A stretch of DNA of 64,000 bases, taken from contig DIYO01000001.1 of NCBI GenBank assembly GCA_002427755.1, positions 434,001 through 498,000 on the forward strand. Reading direction: 5' to 3'. The position numbers and the translations under genes were made by a program. How positions within the stretch are numbered: position 1 is the stretch's first letter; each line of letters begins with the position of its first letter. The stretch is from Roseivirga sp. UBA6052 (lineage in GTDB: Bacteria > Bacteroidota > Bacteroidia > Cytophagales > Cyclobacteriaceae). This document shows positions 52,424-60,849 of this stretch, one piece after another. Below the pieces are notes generated by a model. It saw nothing but the letters and a program-made list of their open reading frames with translations. It had not been told where the DNA came from and ran no database searches.

Positions 52424-52445
52424 TATTAGTTTCTAGAAGCTAATA
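52424..52445 (-). promoter_or_regulatory. 22-bp near-perfect palindrome upstream of the DPP-IV-like gene
   Basis: TATTAG at 52424-52429 is mirrored by CTAATA at 52440-52445 around the core TTCTAGAA, with only one mismatched pair. It lies 21 bases before the start codon at 52403. The dyad size is typical of an operator; which protein binds is unknown. Confidence 0.5.
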
Positions 52446-52522
52446 CTAATACATTCGAAGCGAAAAAAGTAGTGAATAATTGTTGACGGTTGATAGCTGT
52501 GAATAATTACCAAATTCAGTTT

Positions 52523-52601
52523 CGTCATCCCCGTGAAGACGGGGATCTCCTAAATAAAATTTGATATGTAATCATGAGATTCCCGCCTGCGCGGGAATAA
52601 C
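52523..52601. repeat. intergenic palindromic repeat, copy D
   Basis: It starts CGTCATCCCCGTGAAG and ends CGCGGGAATAAC. It contains two small hairpins (CCCCGT/ACGGGG and CCCGC/GCGGG) and the GATCTCCT...GAGATTCC mirror shared with the other copies. It lies between the DPP-IV-like gene and yaaA. Confidence 0.65.
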
Positions 52602-52617
52602 TTTAATTTAATGACAA

Positions 52618-53382
52618 TTACCCCCTTTTGAAAACAAGGTTATGTTCTGTAGAGGCATCTGCATCGAATAAGTAACCGTCATAATCGAAAGTCTTTACAC
52701 CTTCAATATCATTGATTTGATTTCTTACAAGGAATTGAACCATAGTACCCCTTGCCTTCTTAGCAAAAAATGAAATGATCTTATACTCACCATTGTGGTT
52801 TTCTAAAAATTCAACGTTAACGACATTGGCTTTTAGAGCAGGTCTGTTAATGGCCTTAAAGTATTCATTGGAAGCCAAGTTCAGAAGCGTTTTAGTCTTG
52901 AGCTTTTTTAATTCTTTATTTACTTCATTCACTATGGTATCGGCCCAGTAGTTGTAGAGGGTTCTATAATCATCGAAGGCCAACTTAGTACCCATTTCTA
53001 AACGGTAAGGTTGAATCAAATCAAGCGGTCTTAATAAACCATAGAGCCCTGACAGAATACGCAAATGCTCCTGTGCATAAAGAATCTCATCATTGGTTAA
53101 TTCTTCTGCGTCTAATCCCACGTACACATCGCCCTTAAAGGCATAGACAGCTTGTTTGGCTCTTTTGGTGTTCTTTCCTTTAGAGAACTTTCTGTAGCGA
53201 TCTACATTAAGCTCGGCCAAATTCTCACTGAGACTCATGAGATTTTGAATCTCTTCTGGTGATTTCTCTTTTAAAACGCCTATGAGCTCTAAAGCCTCTT
53301 TCTGAAACTTAGGGTAGCTCTTTTCAGCATCGCAAGGCGTCTCAAAATCAAGTGTTTTTGCAGGAGAAATAACGTATAGCAT
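52618..53382 (-). CDS. yaaA: peroxide stress protein YaaA (UPF0246)
   Basis: This 254-residue protein matches the UPF0246/YaaA family from end to end: MLYVISPAKTLDFETP, YAFKGDVYVGLDAEEL, LRILSGLYGLLRPLDLIQPYRLEMGTKL and NLASNEYFKAI. E. coli YaaA limits DNA and protein damage during hydrogen peroxide stress by lowering free iron; it is cytoplasmic and DNA-binding. Full length, no anomalies. It is divergent from hrpB. Confidence 0.95.
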   Translation of the reverse strand: MLYVISPAKTLDFETPCDAEKSYPKFQKEALELIGVLKEKSPEEIQNLMSLSENLAELNVDRYRKFSKGKNTKRAKQAVYAFKGDVYVGLDAEELTNDEILYAQEHLRILSGLYGLLRPLDLIQPYRLEMGTKLAFDDYRTLYNYWADTIVNEVNKELKKLKTKTLLNLASNEYFKAINRPALKANVVNVEFLENHNGEYKIISFFAKKARGTMVQFLVRNQINDIEGVKTFDYDGYLFDADASTEHNLVFKRG

Positions 53383-53563
53383 AGGGTAACTTATTTGATG
53401 ACAAACATACTAAGTGATTACTTAAAATGTTTGTTCTTTCTATAGGTTGTTTCAATGAAGTATTGGGTCTTGCGTATAGATTATTGAGTCAATAACAAGA
53501 TGAATCCAAAAACTCTCAATACTCATATCGCACTACTAAATACTAGTCGTACCTTCGCCCTTC

Positions 53564-56047
53564 ATGGCCTTCGATCCTAAATCCGTTGATTTACCTGTTA
53601 TTGACATTATAGATGAAGTCAATGATAAATTAGCTCATAACAATACGCTTATTGTTAATGCGCCTCCTGGTGCCGGAAAAAGTACGCTATTGCCCCTAGC
53701 CTTTCTAAATCAGCAGTGGCTTAAAGGACAAAAGATGATTATGCTAGAGCCTAGGAGATTAGCTGCAAGATCCATCGCTGAGCGCATGGCCGATTTACTA
53801 GGTGAAAAAGTTGGTGATACCATTGGTTATCGGATCAGATTCGAAAACCGAACTTCAGATGCCACTCAAATAGAAGTCGTAACAGAGGGCATCCTGACAA
53901 GAATGCTTCAATCCGATAATACATTGGAAGGAATCGGCATGGTAGTATTCGATGAATTCCATGAACGAAGTATTCATGCCGATGTGGCGATGGCTTTGTG
54001 TAGAGAGGCACAGCAAGTATTAAGAGAGGATCTAAGAATATTGGTCATGTCTGCTACACTTAATATGGCCCAGCTGACGCAATTGCTAAAATCAGAAGCA
54101 GTAGTTTCTAAAGGTCGTCAATACCCAGTTGAGATTAATTATGAGGGTGATACAGACGCCTTTGTGATGTCTGAATTGTGCGCAAGAACCATTCAGAAGG
54201 CATTGAAAAAACACGAGGGTGATATACTGGCATTTCTACCGGGCCAAGGCGAAATCCATAAAACCGCAGACCTTTTGAAAGGTAAGGTAGGTAATACTAG
54301 AGTCCACATGCTTTATGGCCAACTTCCACAGAATAAGCAAAGAGCAGCCATCTTTCCGGATAAAAATGGCAACCGTAAAATCGTTCTGGCTACCTCTATT
54401 GCAGAAACAAGTTTAACCATTGAAGGCGTTAAAATCGTGGTTGATAGCGGTTTTGCAAGACATTCGCAGTTCGATCCCAGCTCTGGCCTGTCTCGTCTTG
54501 AAACACATAGAGTATCAAGAGATTCAGCAGATCAGCGTGCAGGGAGAGCCGGAAGATTGAGTCCTGGGGTCGCTTACCGACTCTGGTCTCAGGTTACCCA
54601 TGGAAGGCTACAAGACCACATTATTCCTGAAATTGAACAAGCCGACCTAGCTTCTTTGGTTTTAGAAATGGCACAATGGGGTATTACAGATGCTGCTCAA
54701 ATGACATGGCTCACCCCTCCTCCAAAAGGTCATCTGTATCAAGCCAGAGAGTTGCTACATCAGCTAGAAGCACTTGAGAACGGTCGTATTGCAGATCATG
54801 GCAAGGCCATGGCTAAACTGCCATGTCATCCGAGAATTGCTCATATGCTGATTCTCGCCCATGAAGATGATCAAGTAGCACTAGCAGCAGACATTGCCGC
54901 TTTACTTGAGGAACGAGATCCATTGGGAAAGGAAGCCGGTATTGACATTAATGAACGAATAGATGCACTTCGCATACACCGCAGAGAACAACGCGAAGGC
55001 CGCAAATTCAGTAGAATTGCGAAAATCGCTGAACAATACAGAAGGCTATTCGACATTTCAGAAGACAATGAGGTTCATGACCCTTACGAGACAGGTGTAT
55101 TGATTACCTATGCTTATCCTGAACGAATCGCCCATGCAAGACCTGGAAATAATGCTCAGTTTCAGTTATCAAATGGTAGAATAGCTGCAGCAGGTCATAG
55201 AGATGATTTGGCAGCAGAACCATGGCTAGCGGTTTGTCATGTAGATGCAAGAGATAGAATGGGCAAGATCCACATGGCCTCACCACTTAATCCCAAGGAT
55301 TTGGCACCCATGGTTAAAGAAAGGGAAGTAATCGAATGGGATACTGAAGATGGTGGACTAATCGCCAACTTAAACCTATGCATCGGAAGTATCGTGCTCA
55401 AGAGCACACCTCTGCCTGATCCTGATCCCTCTCATCTCTCAGAAGCTATTCTAGAAGCTATAAAGAAAGAAGGTAAAACACTACTCAATTTTGATGAAGA
55501 AGTAGCGCAATGGCAAGCGCGTGTAATGAGTTTGGCCAAATGGAATCCGCAAGATGGTTGGCCTGAAGTAAGTACAGAAAGCTTGCTCCTGACTGCTGCT
55601 GATTGGCTTAGCCCTTATTTATCAGAAGTTAAAAAACCTCAAGATCTTAAGTCACTGAAATTAAAAGAGATACTTCAATTTAGTTTAAGTAATGATCAAC
55701 AAACTAATCTTGTTCAATTAGCCCCTGAAAGGCTTGAAGTACCAAGTGGGTCTCACATTAAATTGATGTACAGAGATAATGGTGAGGCACCGGTATTGGC
55801 TGTTCGTATTCAAGAAGTATTTGGGCTTGATGAAACACCACGCATCAACAACGGCAAACAGCCTGTACTCATGCATCTTCTATCACCAGGCTTTAAACCT
55901 GTACAGGTAACCAGCGATTTAAGAAGCTTTTGGTCCGATGCTTACTTCGAGGTAAAAAAGGAACTCAAGAGACGCTACCCCAAACATGTTTGGCCAGACG
56001 ATCCGACTCAAGAACCTGCGATAAGAGGAGTAAAAAGGAGAAAATAG
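53564..56047 (+). CDS. hrpB: ATP-dependent helicase HrpB
   Basis: This 827-residue protein is a DEAH-box family helicase of the HrpB type. Walker A is PPGAGKST (near residue 38), the box is DEFHER, SAT is motif III, and QRAGRAGR is motif VI. Helicase-associated and HrpB C-terminal domains follow, ending HVWPDDPTQEPAIRGVKRRK. HrpB proteins are widespread putative RNA helicases with poorly known substrates. Length is the family norm. It is convergent with the first permease of the last cluster (four bases between stops). Confidence 0.95.
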   Translation: MAFDPKSVDLPVIDIIDEVNDKLAHNNTLIVNAPPGAGKSTLLPLAFLNQQWLKGQKMIMLEPRRLAARSIAERMADLLGEKVGDTIGYRIRFENRTSDATQIEVVTEGILTRMLQSDNTLEGIGMVVFDEFHERSIHADVAMALCREAQQVLREDLRILVMSATLNMAQLTQLLKSEAVVSKGRQYPVEINYEGDTDAFVMSELCARTIQKALKKHEGDILAFLPGQGEIHKTADLLKGKVGNTRVHMLYGQLPQNKQRAAIFPDKNGNRKIVLATSIAETSLTIEGVKIVVDSGFARHSQFDPSSGLSRLETHRVSRDSADQRAGRAGRLSPGVAYRLWSQVTHGRLQDHIIPEIEQADLASLVLEMAQWGITDAAQMTWLTPPPKGHLYQARELLHQLEALENGRIADHGKAMAKLPCHPRIAHMLILAHEDDQVALAADIAALLEERDPLGKEAGIDINERIDALRIHRREQREGRKFSRIAKIAEQYRRLFDISEDNEVHDPYETGVLITYAYPERIAHARPGNNAQFQLSNGRIAAAGHRDDLAAEPWLAVCHVDARDRMGKIHMASPLNPKDLAPMVKEREVIEWDTEDGGLIANLNLCIGSIVLKSTPLPDPDPSHLSEAILEAIKKEGKTLLNFDEEVAQWQARVMSLAKWNPQDGWPEVSTESLLLTAADWLSPYLSEVKKPQDLKSLKLKEILQFSLSNDQQTNLVQLAPERLEVPSGSHIKLMYRDNGEAPVLAVRIQEVFGLDETPRINNGKQPVLMHLLSPGFKPVQVTSDLRSFWSDAYFEVKKELKRRYPKHVWPDDPTQEPAIRGVKRRK

Positions 56048-56051
56048 AAAG

Positions 56052-58430
56052 CTATTCGTCTTTTAGTGTTTCCACAGGGTTCAATCGGCTTAGATTGAGC
56101 ATCTGAAATCCAACCACCAACAAGATGGAGCATAGCATGAATAGGGAAACAAGGAGTCCATCGGTCCAAGTTAGATTGATCCTAACTGTATAATCGGTTA
56201 AATAGCCTTCCATAAACCAATAAGCGAGTGGTAAGGCAATAATTAGGCTCAGTCCCAAAGCAGTGAAAAATGGCTTAGTTAACCTAAAGAACAATTCACG
56301 CGTTTCAGCACCTAAAATTCTCCTAATACTGATGTTTCTAACTTTACTGTTACCATACATAACCGCATAACCCACCAGATTCATTAACGCTAAGACCAAG
56401 ATCATGGCGGTCAAGAACCCTGAAAAGACTGTTGATTTTTGAACATCTGCGAGCATTTCATCAACCTCAGTGCTGAGATTAGTAATGCTCGGGTTTAAGA
56501 CAGACTCATAAGCCCTCCATTGACCTTCGAGCTCATCTATAAGCGCGGAAGTTCTTTGACCATCGTGCTTAATCAACAAACTATGTACTTCGGCATTATT
56601 CACTTCAAAAACTCTCGGATCCGCGTCAGGTTGACTCAGGCCCCAATCCGTATAATCTTCAGCAACACCTAAAATTCTGCCCGTTCTTCCGGCAAAATTG
56701 ACCAACTGACCAACAGGATTCTCTCCCATTCTGTTAGCAAGGGTTTTGTTGATTATGAAATCTGAACTATTTGCTGCAGTATTAGAAAAGTCATCACCTT
56801 CGAGAATACTGATATCTAGTAGACTAAAATAGTTAGACTGAACTTTCACTAGAGCAAAACGATCCTCGATTAAAGTATCTCCATTATCATATCGAAAATC
56901 ATAGTAGCCATTAAAGGTATATGGGAATGGCCCTCCAGAAACTTCAATAACACCTTCCATTGAATTGATTTCATCCATGATACTTACCATATGATCACGG
57001 TGATTGGCCTGTCTTTCAAAGGTAAATGCTATCAGATTCTCCTTATTATAACCAAAATCGAAGTTGGAGAACTTTTGAACTTGCTTGGTCTGTACAAGCG
57101 TACCAAAAAGCAGAATTATTGTTGCTATTAATTGTACTGTGAGCAACAGCCTGTTTAAGAAAAATCCGGAACCCTGCTGGCTATTAAACCCTAACAACAC
57201 CTTAACCGGATTAAGTCTGGAAATTACTATCGCTGGGTAAAAGCCAGACAGTAAGCCTAAAATAGTGGTGAAGGCAAAAAGTTGTATCAATAAACTAGAA
57301 TTGGTATAACTGATACCGATCGGAACACCGAATAACGCTGAAAAGTAACTTCCAGCAACTTCTAGGGCTATCACAGTAAAGAGCAGTGCTATATAGGCAT
57401 AAACCACAGATTCAGATAAAAGCTGGACTTGAATGTCTCTTCTTCCTGCTCCATTTACTTTACGTACACCAATCTCTTTAGCTCTCTTAAGTGCCAAGCC
57501 TAAAGAGAGTGATAAGAAACCCAAAATGGCGCAAATCATAATACCCAATGTGGTATAACCCACAACATTGATCATTCTTTTATCTGCTCCAAAAAACGAA
57601 GAGAATTGGGCACCAGCCGAATAATCATAATGTGAAGTACCCCAATAAGCCTCATCAATTCTTTCCGTAAAGATGCCTGTAAACCTGTCAACGTCAGGAT
57701 AAAGAGACTTGAATGTAGAAAACATAGACTCTTCCAGATCCTCCATTCTTGTCCCCTCTGTAACTTTTACATGAGTGAAAATTACCGAGCCAGTCTTTCT
57801 TCGAGGCTGTTCTCTATATAATAGCTCTCTCGAAAAAATGATTTCAGGTTTCATTAAGCTCTTAGAAGGGACTTTCTCAAGGACGCCTGTTACTTGAAAA
57901 ACACCCTTATTATGTATTTTGACTTCCTTTCCAATTGGCATCTCATTTTGAAAAAGGACTTTCGCCAACCTATCTGAAATAATAATGGCTTTAGCATCTT
58001 CTAATGCAGTATTTGGATTTCCAAATGCTAAAGGAAAAGTGAATAGCTCAAAAAAAGCAGCATCGGCATAGTAGCCGCTCTCTTCGGTTATGTAGTCTTC
58101 ATCATTAACCGTTAAATACAAATCTTTTCGAGTACCGTCCAGCAAACTTACCGCCTCAACCTCAGCATGACGGTTGGCCAGTTCAGACGCAAAAGGATTC
58201 GGTAGATAAGTGTTTCTTCCCTCCTCCTGCATATTCAGCATTACACGGTAAACCTGATCAGCGTTTTGATGATGAGCATTCCTGTTGTATTCAAAATCGA
58301 TGTATATACTTGAGATAATGAAGCAGAACATCCCAATAGCTAGCGAGCAAATCATTAAAGAGATGTACCATTTCTTGCTTTTAAAATTTACCCATGCTGA
58401 TCTTAGATAATGTGACGCTTTTAAACTCAT
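56052..58430 (-). CDS. FtsX/MacB-type permease, divergent member
   Basis: This 792-residue inner-membrane protein has the same two-half layout as the others but is less typical. The first cytoplasmic signature is AKEIGVRKVNGA, whereas the second reads VRNISIRRILGA, losing the usual KE-G pattern. The end is NPVETLKDE. It may be a non-equivalent partner of the neighbouring permeases, which is inference. It is last in a four-gene run on the minus strand, 21 bases after the previous permease. No ATPase is near. Confidence 0.88.
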   Translation of the reverse strand: MSLKASHYLRSAWVNFKSKKWYISLMICSLAIGMFCFIISSIYIDFEYNRNAHHQNADQVYRVMLNMQEEGRNTYLPNPFASELANRHAEVEAVSLLDGTRKDLYLTVNDEDYITEESGYYADAAFFELFTFPLAFGNPNTALEDAKAIIISDRLAKVLFQNEMPIGKEVKIHNKGVFQVTGVLEKVPSKSLMKPEIIFSRELLYREQPRRKTGSVIFTHVKVTEGTRMEDLEESMFSTFKSLYPDVDRFTGIFTERIDEAYWGTSHYDYSAGAQFSSFFGADKRMINVVGYTTLGIMICAILGFLSLSLGLALKRAKEIGVRKVNGAGRRDIQVQLLSESVVYAYIALLFTVIALEVAGSYFSALFGVPIGISYTNSSLLIQLFAFTTILGLLSGFYPAIVISRLNPVKVLLGFNSQQGSGFFLNRLLLTVQLIATIILLFGTLVQTKQVQKFSNFDFGYNKENLIAFTFERQANHRDHMVSIMDEINSMEGVIEVSGGPFPYTFNGYYDFRYDNGDTLIEDRFALVKVQSNYFSLLDISILEGDDFSNTAANSSDFIINKTLANRMGENPVGQLVNFAGRTGRILGVAEDYTDWGLSQPDADPRVFEVNNAEVHSLLIKHDGQRTSALIDELEGQWRAYESVLNPSITNLSTEVDEMLADVQKSTVFSGFLTAMILVLALMNLVGYAVMYGNSKVRNISIRRILGAETRELFFRLTKPFFTALGLSLIIALPLAYWFMEGYLTDYTVRINLTWTDGLLVSLFMLCSILLVVGFQMLNLSRLNPVETLKDE

Positions 58431-58451
58431 CTTTCGAATATTAATAATTCT

Positions 58452-60794
58452 TTATTCGTCTTTTAGAATCTCCACAGGGTTAACCAAATAGGCTCTAATG
58501 CTATGAATAAATGAAGTACTAAAAGCAACTAAGCCAGCTAATACAAGAGCTCCAATAATCCATAGCAGCGGGAATTCAATTCTATAGGCAAAGGAATCTA
58601 ACCATCTATTAAGCCAGTAGAATATGAGCGGAGTAGATATAATGGCAGCGATAATGAGTTTGATTAAACTGGAACGATTAAGCGTAGCCTGAATATTCTT
58701 AAATGTTGCACCCAACACCTTTCTAATGCCCATTTCTTTCATTCTTCGTTTGGCCGAATAACCTGTAATGCCAAAAAGACCTAAAAATGCCACCATAGCC
58801 GCCATGGCTGTCCCGACTTGGATCATGGTAATCATTGATTCCTCATCTTTATACATAGCATCGAATTTTTGATCTAGGAATTGGTAGTTGAGTACTTTAC
58901 CCGTCACCTCAGTGTAAGTACTCTCAATTTCATCCATTATAGCTCTCAGATTTCTACCGTCTAGGTTAACAATCATAGAGCCTTGGTTCTCTTCCAAAAG
59001 CCTAAAGAACGTAGGCTTAATAGGTTCTTTCTTTGATAAGAAATGGAAGTCTTTCACTATCCCTACAACTTTCCAGTTCTTGTTAAAGGTTTCGAATTCG
59101 TGACCTATAGCACTCCCTTCTATACCCATTGCCTTCACTGCCGATTCGTTCAACACAATGTTCATCTTACCCAAATCATCTCTTCTATAAGTACGACCCT
59201 CTACCATTTCCATACCCATGGTTTGGAAATACTCTAATCCTACCGGGAAATTGTAAAAGGTTAGGTCTTGATAATCTTTCATCGCCATTGAGCCCATGAC
59301 ACTACTCGGCATACTGTATGCCCTAGTCAAGCCATTCACACCAGGAATGGCCTTAAATTCATTCTCAAGTACATCTCCAAACTCATCAAATCCGGCACCA
59401 TATGACTGAATAACCAACATATTCTCTTTTTGAAAACCTAGGTTCTCATTCTGCATGAATTTTAACTGTCGATTAGAAGCAATAGCCACAGATATTAGGG
59501 TCATGAAAACAACTACCTGTACTACCGAAAGTGCATTGATCCATTTGGCAGATTTGAATGACTTATGTGAGTTTCTTAGTAAATCTGAAATTTTGGAATT
59601 CATTGAAAGTATACTCGGGTACAAAGCCGACAGCGAAGTAACCGCAACAATAAAGAGCGCTGCATAGCCCCATAGTTCTCCTGACCACTTGATACTCTTG
59701 GCCAACTCTCTCTCCAATAACTGTTCTAATGATGGAAGCAACACTTCCAATAAAATCATAGCTAAGACAGAAGCTACTAATAGAAGAATTAAAGACTCTG
59801 CTAAGTATTCAAAGTAAACGCGCTTCTGACTCGCCCCCATTACTTTTCTTACGCCAATCTCACGTGTTCTCTCAATTGATTGTGCGATAGACATGCTGAT
59901 GTAATTGAAGAAAGAGCAGAATAGAATAAAGAAGGCAACACCTGAAAATATATAGATCATTTGTATATCTGTCTTTCTTCCCAGGTTGTCCTCGATATCA
60001 AAATTAAAGTGTATATCAGATAATGGCTGAAGTCCTACTATGACTTCTTCAACCTCTTTACCTCTCAAATCCTTAAAGAGCAAAGTCATTTTGTCGGCAA
60101 CTTCTTCAGAAGAAACATGATTAGGTAAGGTCATGTATAATTCATCGAAGTAGCCCATAAAAATGTTCGTGAAGGAGTCTTTTCTCCATTGATTAACAGC
60201 TTCAATCTCGAAAATGGCATCCCCTCTTAAACTCGAGTTCATGGGTAAATCTTGATATATGCCCGTAACTTGAAAAGGAATACCCCTTACCTTGATCGTC
60301 TTGCCTATTGCATCTCCATTCCACTGTCTATTCGCCAAAAACTCACTTACAATTACCGAATTAGGGGTTTGGCTGTAGTCTGGAATAGTACCTTCAACCA
60401 TGGTGATATCGAAAATCTCAAAAAAGCCTTGGTCGACAGTCAGGTTTCTAAATCCAGCAACAGAATCGGCTAATCCTGGGAAAATGAAGGTCTTATCCCA
60501 TTTCTCAATTCGCGTATAGTTCTCTACCTCAGGAATACGCTCCGACATAGGCTTGGCAAAAGCCGCAGATATACCTGAACTGGTAATAATATCACCTGCC
60601 GTTTTGGTTTGTGTCAGTCTATAGGTTCTGTCTTTATTTTCATGGAATTGATCAAAACTCAATTCATTCTGAACAAAGAAATAGATCACAAGAAAACTGG
60701 CTAAACCTAAACTGAGTCCTAAGACGTTGAGAGAAGCATAAACCTTGTTTCTTAAGAGGTGGCGAAAGGCAGTCTTGATATGGTTTTTAAGCAT
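58452..60794 (-). CDS. FtsX/MacB-type two-half permease
   Basis: This 780-residue protein has an N-terminal span, a periplasmic core domain, FtsX spans, and the same again, with signatures TREIGVRKVMGA and MKEMGIRKVLGA and the end NPVEILKDE. It is a full-length member of the permease set with both halves intact. It follows the preceding permease gene by 55 bases and precedes the next by 21, suggesting a polycistronic mRNA. Substrate and ATPase are unknown. Confidence 0.9.
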   Translation of the reverse strand: MLKNHIKTAFRHLLRNKVYASLNVLGLSLGLASFLVIYFFVQNELSFDQFHENKDRTYRLTQTKTAGDIITSSGISAAFAKPMSERIPEVENYTRIEKWDKTFIFPGLADSVAGFRNLTVDQGFFEIFDITMVEGTIPDYSQTPNSVIVSEFLANRQWNGDAIGKTIKVRGIPFQVTGIYQDLPMNSSLRGDAIFEIEAVNQWRKDSFTNIFMGYFDELYMTLPNHVSSEEVADKMTLLFKDLRGKEVEEVIVGLQPLSDIHFNFDIEDNLGRKTDIQMIYIFSGVAFFILFCSFFNYISMSIAQSIERTREIGVRKVMGASQKRVYFEYLAESLILLLVASVLAMILLEVLLPSLEQLLERELAKSIKWSGELWGYAALFIVAVTSLSALYPSILSMNSKISDLLRNSHKSFKSAKWINALSVVQVVVFMTLISVAIASNRQLKFMQNENLGFQKENMLVIQSYGAGFDEFGDVLENEFKAIPGVNGLTRAYSMPSSVMGSMAMKDYQDLTFYNFPVGLEYFQTMGMEMVEGRTYRRDDLGKMNIVLNESAVKAMGIEGSAIGHEFETFNKNWKVVGIVKDFHFLSKKEPIKPTFFRLLEENQGSMIVNLDGRNLRAIMDEIESTYTEVTGKVLNYQFLDQKFDAMYKDEESMITMIQVGTAMAAMVAFLGLFGITGYSAKRRMKEMGIRKVLGATFKNIQATLNRSSLIKLIIAAIISTPLIFYWLNRWLDSFAYRIEFPLLWIIGALVLAGLVAFSTSFIHSIRAYLVNPVEILKDE

Positions 60795-60849
60795 CTTTTA
60801 GTCGTTAATCTGATTCAGTGTCAAGATTGGGTTGAGGTTCAGAATTTTA

